From Mannheimia glucosida (GTDB lineage Bacteria; Pseudomonadota; Gammaproteobacteria; Enterobacterales; Pasteurellaceae), in NCBI RefSeq assembly GCF_046267875.1, contig NZ_CP176502.1, positions 1-64,000 of the forward strand: a DNA stretch of 64,000 bases, in the 5' to 3' direction. The notes under the pieces are model-generated. The model saw nothing but the letters and a program-made list of their open reading frames with translations, had not been told where the DNA came from and made no database searches. The number at the start of each line of letters is the position of its first letter. The stretch's first letter is position 1. Made by a program: the position numbers and the translations under genes. This document shows, piece by piece, positions 25,948 to 34,919 of this stretch.

Positions 25948-26118
25948 ATACTTAGATGGATAGTTTAGAATTTATTTCTATTCCTAAATTTTAAGTATGA
26001 TGTTGTGTTTGCATATTGGTCTAGGAAACTAGACTAGAGTAACGAAAGTTACTTGTTTCACTTCCTGTATATTTTGAACCGTATTGGTTTATAACCGCCC
26101 ACTTTGGGCGGTTTTTTT
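25948..26118 (+). ncRNA. gcvB: GcvB small regulatory RNA
   Basis: An Hfq-dependent antisense RNA that represses amino-acid and peptide transporter mRNAs. About 170 nt. Visible parts: a 5' stem from ATACTTA (25948) to TAAGTAT; the G/U-rich seed TGATGTTGTGTTTGCATA (about 25998-26016), nearly the R1 region of E. coli; a GTCTAG-GAAA-CTAGAC hairpin; an AGTAAC-GAAA-GTTACT hairpin; the conserved CACTTCCTGTA (26059-26069, R3); and a terminator AACCGCCC-ACTTT-GGGCGGTT followed by T's. It is divergent from gcvA as in E. coli (205 nt there). Confidence 0.93.
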
Positions 26119-26281
26119 CTATGTAAAAAACAGCACAAAATCTAGATCGCATTCTATATTATTCGCTACCTTTATTCTAGCCTTTCTGCTTTTTTATTCT
26201 TTCACTTTAATCTATTATAAAAAGAGGTTTTATAGTATGCTAAAGCCTATTTTTCATTTGCAATAATTACCGAGAGTTCTT

Positions 26282-27319
26282 TTGAGTAAACCGAAATTAA
26301 CCCACAACCAACAGCGTAGAATCCAATCTAACCATCATAAGCGTATCAACAAAAAAGAGATTGAATGGCAAGATGAAATGTTAGGCGAAATGCAACAAGG
26401 CATTGTTGTCACCCGCCACGTTAAACACGCGGATGTTGAAACCGCAGAAGGGGAAATTTTCCGCTGTAATATTCGCCGCACGTTGAAAAATGTGGTGGTG
26501 GGAGATCAGGTCTCTTGGCGTAAAGGCAGTGAGCAGTTGCAAGGGATTAGTGGTGTCATTGAAGCCGTATTTCCGCGTAAAAATGAACTTACCCGCCCCG
26601 ATTATTATGATGGTATTAAGGTGATGGCATCGAATATCGATCAAATTATTATTGTTTCGGCTGTGCTACCTACACTTTCGCTGAATATTATCGACCGTTA
26701 TTTAGTGATTTGCGAAACGGCGAATATTCCTGCCTTAATCGTGCTAAACAAAATTGATTTATTAAACGAAAGCGAACGGCAAGCAGTTAAAGAGCAGCTC
26801 AAAATCTATGAAGAGATTGGCTATGAAACCCTATGTTTATCGGCTGATACGGGTGAAAATATGCAGGCGTTACACCAATATCTTGCTAAAGGCACTTCTA
26901 TTTTTGTCGGACAATCCGGCGTGGGGAAATCCAGCCTGATTAACCAACTCTTGCCTGAAGTCAATGCCCTCACCGGCTCAGTGAGCGATACCTCTGGTTT
27001 AGGTCAACACACCACCACTGCCTCTCGCTTATATCATTTACCGCAAGGCGGACAGCTGATTGACTCGCCGGGCATTCGAGAATTTGGCTTATGGCATTTA
27101 GAACCGGAGCAAATTACACTAGGCTACAGAGAATTTCAATCGGTTTTAGGCACGTGCAAATTCCGTGACTGTAAACACAAAACCGACCCCGGCTGTGCCT
27201 TAAGACAAGCGGTCGAAAATGGGCAAATTTCTGCAATTCGCTTTGAAAATTACCATCGCTTAATTGAAAGCCTGTCAGAAACCAAAAGCCAACGCCATTT
27301 TAGAAAAGAAGAAGTATAA
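26282..27319 (+). CDS. rsgA: Ribosome small-subunit GTPase RsgA
   Basis: RsgA checks late maturation of the 30S subunit. The 345 residues start at a TTG (MSKPKLTHNQQRRIQ, matching the Haemophilus start; GAGAG ribosome site). They contain an OB fold (about 30-110), the circularly permuted GTPase with G4 LNKID, G1 GQSGVGKSSL (near 211) and G3 DSPGI, and a C-terminal zinc site CKFRDCKHKTDPGC. Its stop overlaps the rnhB start (TAATG). Confidence 0.96.
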   Translation: MSKPKLTHNQQRRIQSNHHKRINKKEIEWQDEMLGEMQQGIVVTRHVKHADVETAEGEIFRCNIRRTLKNVVVGDQVSWRKGSEQLQGISGVIEAVFPRKNELTRPDYYDGIKVMASNIDQIIIVSAVLPTLSLNIIDRYLVICETANIPALIVLNKIDLLNESERQAVKEQLKIYEEIGYETLCLSADTGENMQALHQYLAKGTSIFVGQSGVGKSSLINQLLPEVNALTGSVSDTSGLGQHTTTASRLYHLPQGGQLIDSPGIREFGLWHLEPEQITLGYREFQSVLGTCKFRDCKHKTDPGCALRQAVENGQISAIRFENYHRLIESLSETKSQRHFRKEEV

Positions 27320-27915
27320 TGAACGAGTTTATCTACCCTAACGCCCGATTAATCGCCGGTGTTGATGAAGTTGGCAGAGGGCCTTTAGTTGGAGCAGTTG
27401 TAACCGCAGCGGTCATTTTAGATCCGAATAACCCGATTCAAGGCTTAACCGATTCCAAAAAATTATCCGAGAAAAAACGCCAAGCGTTAGCGGAAGAAAT
27501 TAAAGCAAAAGCCCTAAGCTGGTCGTTAGGTCGTGCCGAGCCGGCAGAAATTGATGAGCTGAATATTTTAAATGCGACCATGTTGGCAATGCAACGTGCG
27601 GTTGCCGGCTTGCATATTCAACCGGATTTTGTGCTAATTGACGGCAATCGTCCACCAAAACTGCCAATGCCGGCACAAGCAGTAGTGAAAGGAGACAGCT
27701 TAGTGGCAGAAATCAGTGCTGCGTCGATTATTGCTAAAGTCGCCCGTGATCACGAAATGGACGAATTAGACCAACAATTTCCGCAATATGGCTTCGCACA
27801 GCACAAAGGCTACCCGACCAAACTCCATTTTGAAAAATTAGCAGAATTTGGGGCAACACCTTATCATCGTAAGAGTTTTGCCCCTGTAAGAAAAGTATTA
27901 GGTTTAATCGACTAG
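27319..27915 (+). CDS. rnhB: Ribonuclease HII
   Basis: Removes ribonucleotides embedded in DNA. The 198 residues carry the catalytic Asp-Glu pair in AGVDEVGRGPLVGAV (near 14-28), the second acidic site in VLIDGNRPPK, and HKGYPTKLH near the C-terminus. It overlaps rsgA by one base and precedes hinT by 12 bases. In E. coli rnhB sits with lpxB and dnaE; here it is in the rsgA-rnhB-hinT-ycfL group. Confidence 0.96.
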   Translation: MNEFIYPNARLIAGVDEVGRGPLVGAVVTAAVILDPNNPIQGLTDSKKLSEKKRQALAEEIKAKALSWSLGRAEPAEIDELNILNATMLAMQRAVAGLHIQPDFVLIDGNRPPKLPMPAQAVVKGDSLVAEISAASIIAKVARDHEMDELDQQFPQYGFAQHKGYPTKLHFEKLAEFGATPYHRKSFAPVRKVLGLID

Positions 27916-27927
27916 AAGGAAAATACA

Positions 27928-28287
27928 ATGGCTACAGAGTACCAAGAAACCATTTTCACCAAAATCATCAACAAAGAAATTCCGGCAAATATCGTCTATC
28001 AAGATGAACTTGTAACCGCATTTCGTGATATTGCCCCACAAGCACCAACGCACATTTTGATTATTCCAAATAAATTTATTCCAACCGTCAATCACGTGAG
28101 TGCGGAAGATGAATTAGCCTTAGGGCGTTTATTCACAGTGGCGGCAAAATTAGCCAAAGAAGAAGGCATTGCCGAAGAGGGCTACCGCTTAGTCATGAAT
28201 TGCAATAAAAACGGCGGGCAGGAAGTGTTCCATATTCATATGCACTTGTTGGGCGGGCAAAAACTAGGGCCTTTAGTGGCAAAATAA
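27928..28287 (+). CDS. hinT: HIT-family purine nucleoside phosphoramidase HinT
   Basis: Hydrolyses AMP-lysine and other nucleoside phosphoramidates. The 119 residues contain the histidine triad as EVFHIHMHLLGG near 97-108. The ribosome site is AGAAGGA. ycfL follows after 2 bases, the same order as in E. coli. Confidence 0.95.
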   Translation: MATEYQETIFTKIINKEIPANIVYQDELVTAFRDIAPQAPTHILIIPNKFIPTVNHVSAEDELALGRLFTVAAKLAKEEGIAEEGYRLVMNCNKNGGQEVFHIHMHLLGGQKLGPLVAK

Positions 28288-28289
28288 CT

Positions 28290-28661
28290 ATGCGTATTTC
28301 CTATTTTACATTTGCAATTTTTTCGCTTTTTTTGACCGCTTGCGGCAGCAAACCGGTGAGCTATTTGCCCACAGGCTCAAGTCCAATCGTCAATATTGAA
28401 GCCGATATTGCCGAAAAAGTTGAATTGGATACCAACGGAAAAACATTTAGCACTACTAACTTAACCGATTATCCACTCAATGTGGTTTATAAGCTCTTTT
28501 GGTATGATAAAAATGGCGTAACTCAATCGCCAAACGGTATTTCAGACAGCAACGGCTGGCAACATTTATGGCTGCAACCTAAGCAAAAACAGACCGTTGC
28601 TCTGATTAAACCAACGGAAGAAAGCCACAATTACCGCCTCTATTTACGAGGCGTAAAATAG
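28290..28661 (+). CDS. ycfL: YcfL-like lipoprotein (DUF1425)
   Basis: A 123-residue lipoprotein with lipobox LTAC (Cys18) followed by a small beta domain of the DUF1425 type. It follows hinT directly, as ycfL does in E. coli, which supports the assignment. In E. coli lpoB comes next; here a terminator and convergent genes follow. No role is established in my knowledge. Confidence 0.82.
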   Translation: MRISYFTFAIFSLFLTACGSKPVSYLPTGSSPIVNIEADIAEKVELDTNGKTFSTTNLTDYPLNVVYKLFWYDKNGVTQSPNGISDSNGWQHLWLQPKQKQTVALIKPTEESHNYRLYLRGVK

Positions 28662-28666
28662 CAAAA

Positions 28667-28689
28667 AAGCAGAGCCAACTGCTCTGCTT
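28667..28689 (+). terminator. Terminator after ycfL
   Basis: AAGCAGAGC-CAACT-GCTCTGCTT, then TCTTTATTTATT, 5 bases after the ycfL stop and before the convergent ycbL-like gene; an A-run on the other side lets it act both ways. Confidence 0.8.
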
Positions 28690-28695
28690 CTTTAT

Positions 28696-29325
28696 TTATT
28701 TCAAAAACGGGTTGGTCTGTTTTTCCCGCCCGATAGTCGTGTGTGGACCATGTCCCGGTATGATAATGAAATCATCATCTAAATCAAACATTTTTTCCCT
28801 GATCGTTTCCAATAACTGGCTATAGTTGCCTAAATAGAGATCTGTTCGACCTATGCTATTTTGGAATAAAACATCGCCACTAAAAGCAATACGATTGTCA
28901 AAATCAAAAAAGCCGATATGACCCGGAGCATGCCCTGGCAAATGTCGAACAGTATAGCTCAACTCGCCGACTTCGACCCGATCACCTTCCTCTAACCAAT
29001 GATCCGGCAAAAAGCCATTTACCGGTGGTAAGCCAAATTGTTGGCACATTTCCGGCAAACGTTCAAATAAAGGTTTATCTGCAAGATGCGAGCCGAAAAC
29101 CTCTACTTGAAAATGCTTCCTCAATTTTTCTACTGCCATAATATGATCTAAATGGCCGTGCGTAATCAATAACTTTTGAACCTTAAGCTGCTGAGATTCA
29201 ACAAATTGAATAATGACTTCGGCATTATCGCCGCCATCAATAATAGCCGCATTCTTATTTTCGTCCCAAATCACCGTGCAATTTTGTTGAAATGGACTAA
29301 CAGGAATAATTTGCAAATTAAACAT
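28696..29325 (-). CDS. ycbL: Metallo-beta-lactamase-fold hydrolase, YcbL-like (type II glyoxalase)
   Basis: A 209-residue MBL-fold hydrolase; the E. coli/Salmonella relative YcbL has glyoxalase II activity. The metal motif THGHLDHI lies near 54-61, with further ligands in LPGHAPGHIGF and FSGDVLF and a terminal IIPGHGPHTTIG. It is the last gene of ldtD-mepK-ycbL, the same order as ycbB-ycbK-ycbL in E. coli, though the hydrolase itself is cytoplasmic. Confidence 0.9.
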   Translation of the reverse strand: MFNLQIIPVSPFQQNCTVIWDENKNAAIIDGGDNAEVIIQFVESQQLKVQKLLITHGHLDHIMAVEKLRKHFQVEVFGSHLADKPLFERLPEMCQQFGLPPVNGFLPDHWLEEGDRVEVGELSYTVRHLPGHAPGHIGFFDFDNRIAFSGDVLFQNSIGRTDLYLGNYSQLLETIREKMFDLDDDFIIIPGHGPHTTIGREKQTNPFLK

Positions 29326-29341
29326 AAAATAAGACCGCTTG

Positions 29342-29896
29342 TTAGCCTCTCCAAGTGCGAACTGGGCCAGTATCTACGTGAACAAAGTTACTACGAGGAT
29401 AATAACCTACGCCACCATTATTCAAGCTCTCAGCCGCTTGTTTTACTTTATGTAACGGCACGCCTGATACTTGGAAATCTACTGCTTGTCCAAGAATATG
29501 GTAACTATGGCTGGCAACACCACGGCTTCTACGACGAAGTCTTGCATTTGTTTGTGCGGAGCGATAACCACTTAATACTAGGATTTCCGCATTATGGAAA
29601 CCTAAACGGCGTTGTAATTGATTCAATTTGACAAATAATTTTGGATCAATTGCTTTAACCTGATTGATATGACGATCCCGCATTAAATAGTTTAACTGGC
29701 TTAGATCGGTTTTGTTTAATCCACCTGCACCAAATTTAGCAGTGTAAGTATCGCCTGTATTCACATTACGAAAACGTAACGCAGCTGGGGCAGGAGTAGA
29801 AAGCGCTGCTATTACTTGACCCGGCAGAAGGCTAGCCCCTAAAACAAGTCCACCGAGTGATAGCCACTTCCGGCGTTGAACATTAATTTGTTTCAT
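29342..29896 (-). CDS. mepK: Murein endopeptidase MepK (YcbK, DUF882)
   Basis: MepK cleaves 3-3 crosslinks in peptidoglycan, the bonds made by L,D-transpeptidases; the transpeptidase gene is next door. The 184 residues have a twin-arginine-type signal (VQRRKWLSLGG then a hydrophobic stretch, cut near VIA-ALS) and the M15-like zinc motifs HILGQAVDF and FVHVDTGPVRTW near the C-terminus. Its length and signal match the E. coli YcbK. Confidence 0.92.
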   Translation of the reverse strand: MKQINVQRRKWLSLGGLVLGASLLPGQVIAALSTPAPAALRFRNVNTGDTYTAKFGAGGLNKTDLSQLNYLMRDRHINQVKAIDPKLFVKLNQLQRRLGFHNAEILVLSGYRSAQTNARLRRRSRGVASHSYHILGQAVDFQVSGVPLHKVKQAAESLNNGGVGYYPRSNFVHVDTGPVRTWRG

Positions 29897-30065
29897 TTTT
29901 TCCTCATAGGTTAGCTAATGATTTATAGAAAATCACTCACAAATGAGCGAATTTCTATACACCATACTTAAAGTAAGAATTTACAATCGTAAATTTATGT
30001 AAGCTATATTTTCAAAAAGTTCCAAGAAGATGATATCTTCTTGGAATTTATCAGAAATAGCACGA

Positions 30066-31598
30066 TTAAATAATGCTCTTTAATTTTCCCCAATTCACAG
30101 AATGTTGTGGGATTTTGGCATCAAAGTTATAAATGTCCGGAAGGGTTTGCACTTTTCCACCTTCAACCCAAGCCGTCACATAATAGAGATAAACCGGGTT
30201 ATCTGAACGAATCTGAGCCGAGGTCGTCTTCTTACTGCCTAAGACTTGATTCTTTTTATCAGATCCCCAACCCGCTTCTTTTAATAAAATGGTTGCCAAT
30301 TCATCAGATTTTTCTACACGGACACAACCAGAACTTAACGCACGCCCCGTTTTACCAAATAATCCTCTATTTGGCGTATCATGCAAATAAATTGCATCCG
30401 AACTTGGCATATTAAATTTATAACGTCCTAAGGCGCTGTCATCGCCTGCTTTCTGACGAATACGGTATGGTGAACTTTTCGCATTTAAATATTGTGACCA
30501 ATTTACGCTACGCGGATTAATTTTATTGCCGCTACCATCAAGAATTTCGAAACTAGCACGATCTGCATAACCCGGGTCACGCGCTAGTTTAGGAATAATA
30601 TCTTTAGTCATAATACTGGTCGGCACATTCCAAGGCGGATTTACTACCACATTGCTCAGCTTACTATACATTACCGGTGTACGGCGATCTTCTCGCCCAA
30701 CAATCACTTTAGATTGAAGAGCTAAATTACCATCACGGAAATAATATAATTGATAGCTTGGGATATTCACAAAAATTCCATTGTTAAAACTTGGAATAAT
30801 ACGTAAACGTTGAGCATTGAGCGCTAATTTATAGAAAGAAGCCCCATTACCACCACCAGCTACCTCCGTAACAGCTTTACCTTTTTTGGCTTTAGGTGCT
30901 GAAGAGCCTCCTGCCATTGCCAATACTCTCTGTGCCGTATCACGATATAAATGGTTTCTTGGAACAAGGTTTGTTACAAACTGCCCAGAATCGCCTTCCC
31001 TCACGGCATTAGTCCATTGGAAGATTTGCTCTGAAGAGGGCGATTTTGGTACATAACTGCCTAAGTTATATAACCAATTATTTGCATTTTTAAACACATT
31101 TTTGTTGTAATACAAATAATCTAAGAAGCCATCAGTTAATAAAATATCTCTACCTAAACCTTCCGGTTGATTTAAGATTTGCTGCAATGCCTTAGCTGAT
31201 TTAGAGGATACCCCACTTACTGCAAATAATGCATATTCTTTCAAAAATGCTTTTTCTGCGGCTTTATCATTCCACATTGTCGCAAATTCACTGTCTAAAT
31301 AAACCTTAGTTGTTGCTTGGCTCAGCAATAAGGCATTATTACCTATTTCTTGCTTAATTCTTGCTTCCGCTTCTGCAAATTTTCTTGCTTGCTCTTGACG
31401 AATTTGTTCCTGTTCTAACGCATAATCGGCCTGTTTTACCAATTCTGCAGCACGAGCCTGCTGAGCTGCAAAACTTAATTGCGGTAAAATATTATCTTGT
31501 ACAACAGGCTCAGAAGCCACCTGAGCAACTGTGGCTGTTTCAGCCAAAGCCATGCCAGAAAACGCCACCATAATAGGTAATAATTTAAAGGTTTTCAC
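30066..31598 (-). CDS. ldtD: L,D-transpeptidase LdtD (YcbB)
   Basis: Forms meso-DAP to meso-DAP (3-3) crosslinks in peptidoglycan. The 510 residues (E. coli 615) have a signal peptide (about 1-19), an Ala/Gln/Glu-rich coiled region, a peptidoglycan-binding-like region, and a C-terminal YkuD domain with the catalytic cysteine in ALSSGCVRVEKSDEL. It sits directly upstream of mepK. The N-terminal half is shorter than the E. coli protein. Confidence 0.92.
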   Translation of the reverse strand: MKTFKLLPIMVAFSGMALAETATVAQVASEPVVQDNILPQLSFAAQQARAAELVKQADYALEQEQIRQEQARKFAEAEARIKQEIGNNALLLSQATTKVYLDSEFATMWNDKAAEKAFLKEYALFAVSGVSSKSAKALQQILNQPEGLGRDILLTDGFLDYLYYNKNVFKNANNWLYNLGSYVPKSPSSEQIFQWTNAVREGDSGQFVTNLVPRNHLYRDTAQRVLAMAGGSSAPKAKKGKAVTEVAGGGNGASFYKLALNAQRLRIIPSFNNGIFVNIPSYQLYYFRDGNLALQSKVIVGREDRRTPVMYSKLSNVVVNPPWNVPTSIMTKDIIPKLARDPGYADRASFEILDGSGNKINPRSVNWSQYLNAKSSPYRIRQKAGDDSALGRYKFNMPSSDAIYLHDTPNRGLFGKTGRALSSGCVRVEKSDELATILLKEAGWGSDKKNQVLGSKKTTSAQIRSDNPVYLYYVTAWVEGGKVQTLPDIYNFDAKIPQHSVNWGKLKSII

Positions 31599-31639
31599 CC
31601 ACTCTTCCTCTTAATATTTGCAAATTTATAAAAAAATAA

Positions 31640-31662
31640 ACCGCTTAGCTCCGCTAAGCGGT
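31640..31662 (-). terminator. Terminator after prc
   Basis: ACCGCTTAGC-TCC-GCTAAGCGGT forms a perfect 10-bp stem; on the minus strand it is followed by TTTATTTTTTT. It lies between the prc stop and the ldtD start. Confidence 0.85.
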
Positions 31663-31688
31663 ACGTTATGTGCGCATTATAAACACAT

Positions 31689-33701
31689 TTATGATTTTTT
31701 ATCAAATTCTGACCAATCAAGCATCATCTGTTCAGCTTCTTTTAAGAAAAAGTCCGGTGCTTCATAGTCTTTTGGTAAATCATCAATATCTTTTAATGCT
31801 TTTTTGCCTTCACGGGCAAAACGGGCATTAATATCTTTTAGGCGCTTGCTTTCATCTGATTTATTTTCTTTCAGACGCTCTTCTAAATTTAACGATAAAA
31901 ACTTACGCTCATCACGTTCTTTTCGAATCGCAATATTCTCGTTTAATACTATAAACTCTGGGTTTTTAGCAATACGCTCTTGATGTTTCGCTGTTAATGT
32001 AGCAACTGCCTTACGAGCATTCCCAGCCTCTTTATAATTGGCTGCTGGAATTTTATCCCAAGGAAGCGCATTATCTTCAAAACTTTCACCTGTTTTTGCA
32101 GCATTAATGATTTCCGGGAATTTAATATCCGCCTCAACCCCTTTTAGCTGGGTACTTCCACCATTGATACGGTAGAATTTTTGAATCGTATATTGGATAA
32201 AACCAAGAGGCTCTTGATCCAAATCATATACAAAATTCAATGAACGGCTCTGTTGAACAGTTCCCTTACCAAAGGTTTGTTGCCCTACAATAATTGCACG
32301 GTTGTAATCTTGCATTGCCGCAGCGAAGATTTCAGAGGCTGAAGCACTATGGCGATTAATCATCACCATCACTTTTCCATCATAAACTGATTTTGATTCC
32401 GGATCTTCGTGTACTTTGATACGATTGAATGCGTCTTGTACTTGCACTACAGGCCCATCTTTAATAAATAAACCGGTTAATTCAATCACTTCAGTTAACG
32501 AACCACCACCGTTTTCACGTAAATCAATGATCAATCCTTCAACATTTTTTTTCTCTATTTGAGTAAGTAATTTACGTACATCTGAAGTCAAACCGATATA
32601 AAAAGTAGGGATCTTAATTACTCCTACATTTTTTCCATCTACTTTTTCTACCGTTAATTTAGCAGCACTATCCTCAATACGAACTTTATCACGCACAAGG
32701 GTAATAATTTTAGTTTTTCCACCTTTTTCAGGCTCAATTTCTAAACGAACTTTAGTGCCTTTTTTACCTTTGATTTTATCGACTACATTATCCAAACGCC
32801 AACCGATAACATCTTCAATCTCACCTCTCTCACCTTGACCTACACCGACAATTTTATCGCCGACTACCAGCTTCTTACTTTTAGCGGCAGGGGCTCCTGG
32901 CACTAATGCTCTAATGCTGGTTACATCATCTTCTTGGGTTAGCGTTGCACCAATTCCTTCTAGCGACAGATTCATGCTCTCTTGGAACGCTTTTGCCGCA
33001 CGAGGAGACAAATAGCTAGTGTGGGGATCGATCTCACGAGAGAATGAATTTAAGTAAGTTTGTAAAATATCATCAGCCTTAACTTGAGTTAAACGCTTAA
33101 TCGCAAAGTTATAACGTTTAGTGAGTGTTTTCTTAATTTCAGGCCATTTTTTATCTTTAAGATATAAATTGATAATATCGTTTTTAACTCGCTGCTCCCA
33201 AAGTGTATTTGCCTCTTCTATACTTTTTGGAAATGCGGCCTTATCACGGTCAATCTCAATTTCATCATTCCCTTTTAAGTCAGGCTCTTTATCTAGTAAA
33301 GATAAGGCATAGCTATAACGCTCATAACGACGTTTAGACATTAACTCATACATTGCAAATGCTGCATCTAATTTACCAGCATATAAATCATCATCTAATG
33401 TTGCAGCATATTTACTACGCATTTCATCAATATCGGCTTGAAGAAAAGTATTATGAGAAGGATCAAGCCAATCGACATAGCGGTTAAAAATCTTCCCCGC
33501 AAATTCATCATTCAGTTGAAATTTATGATAATGCGATTGAGTTAATCGGGCTGTTACACGCTTGGTTGATAAGCTGTGCTGCTCATTAGGTTTTGGCATC
33601 ACAATCACACTTTCTTTAATGTCCGGCTGAACGGCAAAAGCGTTTCCTACCATTAAACCTAGGGCTAGGGCAAAAATTTTATTTAATCTTGTTAATTTCA
33701 T
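31689..33701 (-). CDS. prc: Tail-specific periplasmic protease Prc (Tsp)
   Basis: Prc degrades periplasmic proteins with nonpolar C-termini and trims FtsI; with NlpI in E. coli it controls MepS. From MKLTRLNKIF (670 residues) there is a signal peptide (to VGNAFA), a PDZ domain (about 235-320, SLEGIGATLTQED), and the serine-lysine dyad: Ser in RHSASASEIFAAAM and Lys in TFGKGTVQQS. The C-terminal DUF3340 part follows. GGAAAAGAAG precedes this ATG; a TTG at 33713 would add four residues. It lies downstream of proQ, as in E. coli. Confidence 0.95.
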   Translation of the reverse strand: MKLTRLNKIFALALGLMVGNAFAVQPDIKESVIVMPKPNEQHSLSTKRVTARLTQSHYHKFQLNDEFAGKIFNRYVDWLDPSHNTFLQADIDEMRSKYAATLDDDLYAGKLDAAFAMYELMSKRRYERYSYALSLLDKEPDLKGNDEIEIDRDKAAFPKSIEEANTLWEQRVKNDIINLYLKDKKWPEIKKTLTKRYNFAIKRLTQVKADDILQTYLNSFSREIDPHTSYLSPRAAKAFQESMNLSLEGIGATLTQEDDVTSIRALVPGAPAAKSKKLVVGDKIVGVGQGERGEIEDVIGWRLDNVVDKIKGKKGTKVRLEIEPEKGGKTKIITLVRDKVRIEDSAAKLTVEKVDGKNVGVIKIPTFYIGLTSDVRKLLTQIEKKNVEGLIIDLRENGGGSLTEVIELTGLFIKDGPVVQVQDAFNRIKVHEDPESKSVYDGKVMVMINRHSASASEIFAAAMQDYNRAIIVGQQTFGKGTVQQSRSLNFVYDLDQEPLGFIQYTIQKFYRINGGSTQLKGVEADIKFPEIINAAKTGESFEDNALPWDKIPAANYKEAGNARKAVATLTAKHQERIAKNPEFIVLNENIAIRKERDERKFLSLNLEERLKENKSDESKRLKDINARFAREGKKALKDIDDLPKDYEAPDFFLKEAEQMMLDWSEFDKKS

Positions 33702-33786
33702 CTTCTTTTCCAAATAATCAAGCAGTCATTTTTTTGCAAAAGTTTACTAAAATCCGACCGCTTGTAAGCACAAAGCGACTTGAAAA

Positions 33787-34323
33787 CTATTTACGACCGA
33801 ATTTATCTGCTAATGCAGCTAATTTTTCTTCTGAAGCTTTAGGTAAATTATCTATTGCTTTTTTCGCCTTAAATTCTGCACGCTTTTTCGCATTTTCTTC
33901 ACGTGCTTTCTGTTTGAAGTACTCTTTACGTTGTGCTTTACGCTCTTGTGCTTTGCGTTCTGCAACCACCGCTTTCGCAGCAGCCAAAGCTTCTGCGGCG
34001 TGAGTAGCTTCGTCTTCTGTTACCACGCCAACTTCTTCACCCTGTAAGCCGACACGAGCAACATTAGCTTGGCTGGCAGCTAAGTAACGCCAAGAGTTAG
34101 TATAATTCCGCAATACTTGGCGTAACAATGTTTTACTGACTTTCTCATCATTTTTTAAAGCGTCTGCTAATTCTTGGAAAAGCCCAACTTTCAATGGTTT
34201 TACTTCACCTTCAAGCGTGAAACAAAGCGGAAATTTCTCCGCTAAATAAGCAATCACTTCCTTGGTACTTGGATTGGTTTTATTCTGAGTTTGTTCTACT
34301 TTTTGCTCAATTTGCTCTGACAT
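33787..34323 (-). CDS. proQ: RNA chaperone ProQ
   Basis: ProQ is a FinO-domain RNA-binding protein that binds structured sRNAs and mRNA 3' ends. From MSEQIEQKVEQ (178 residues) it has the FinO domain (about 20-125, SKEVIAYLAEKFPLCF) and a Lys/Ala-rich coil. The C-terminal Tudor-like domain of E. coli ProQ is largely missing, so this is a short form; the sequence stops at KLAALADKFGRK. It lies upstream of prc. The E. coli ProQ is 232 residues. Confidence 0.92.
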   Translation of the reverse strand: MSEQIEQKVEQTQNKTNPSTKEVIAYLAEKFPLCFTLEGEVKPLKVGLFQELADALKNDEKVSKTLLRQVLRNYTNSWRYLAASQANVARVGLQGEEVGVVTEDEATHAAEALAAAKAVVAERKAQERKAQRKEYFKQKAREENAKKRAEFKAKKAIDNLPKASEEKLAALADKFGRK

Positions 34324-34573
34324 AATAAGTCCCATTTAATAAAAATCTGATAATTAGATAAGTGAAAATCTAACTGGATACTATATTTGATTTATAAGGC
34401 TTCGTCCATATAAATTCCACATTCCGTTTACAAAAGAGATAGACTCTTTTTTCATTTGAATGTTCATAAAAGTATAAAAATGATTTGCTTAAAAAATGAA
34501 TAAGTGGTGTAATGACTCAAGCTGTTCGTGCGTTAAAATAGTTGAATCTTTTTAGTTATTTTCCTCAAGGCAA

Positions 34574-34622
34574 GTGATTGATAGATACGTCTGTAATATC
34601 CCGTTTAGCTATCTTTTATCAC
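34574..34622 (+). other. Hairpin in the 5' leader of the cold-shock gene
   Basis: GTGAT (34574-34578) and GATAG (34580-34584) pair with CTATC (34609-34613) and ATCAC (34618-34622), giving a long-armed hairpin about 28 bases before the ATG. A leader structure that changes with temperature is known for cspA mRNAs; here it is only inferred from pairing. The rest of the 326-base gap to proQ holds both promoters and nothing else I can name. Confidence 0.4.
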
Positions 34623-34649
34623 TTTTTTTATTTATATAAGGAAAATTTT

Positions 34650-34862
34650 ATGTCAGCAATTACCGGTACAGTAAAATGGTTCAACGCCACCAAAGGTTTT
34701 GGTTTCATCACCCCTGATCAAGGTGGCAAAGATGTATTCGTACACTTCTCTGCTATCGAAGCAAACGGCGGCTACCGCACATTAGAAGACGGTGCTAAAG
34801 TGCAATTTGAAATCCAAGATTCAGAACGTGGTGCTTCAGCCGTAAACGTAAAAACAATCTAA
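34650..34862 (+). CDS. Cold-shock protein (CspA family)
   Basis: A 70-residue single cold-shock domain that melts RNA structure or acts as an antiterminator. It contains RNP1 KGFGFITP and RNP2 VFVHFSAI. The start MSAITGTVKWFN has an AAGGA ribosome site; an upstream in-frame ATG at 34578 lies in the leader hairpin and would add 24 non-family residues. Which paralogue (CspA, C, D, E) cannot be decided from the sequence. Confidence 0.95.
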   Translation: MSAITGTVKWFNATKGFGFITPDQGGKDVFVHFSAIEANGGYRTLEDGAKVQFEIQDSERGASAVNVKTI

Positions 34863-34889
34863 TTTTCAGCAAATTCTACGAATTTCGAT

Positions 34890-34919
34890 AAAAATGCCGA
34901 CAACTTGTCGGCATTTTTA
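34890..34919. terminator. Bidirectional terminator csp / MFS gene
   Basis: AAAAATGCCGACAA and TTGTCGGCATTTTT form a 14-bp stem with a two-base loop, between convergent genes. Confidence 0.88.

Noticed and set aside
26084..26266. A 60-codon reading frame after gcvA
   Set aside because: It begins inside the GcvB RNA and crosses its terminator, has no ribosome site and no family likeness.
33718..33765. Inverted uptake-signal pair between proQ and prc
   Set aside because: Only one arm is a good uptake core (GACCGCTTG); the other reads CAAGCAGTC, and the stem is interrupted, so it was not listed as a terminator.
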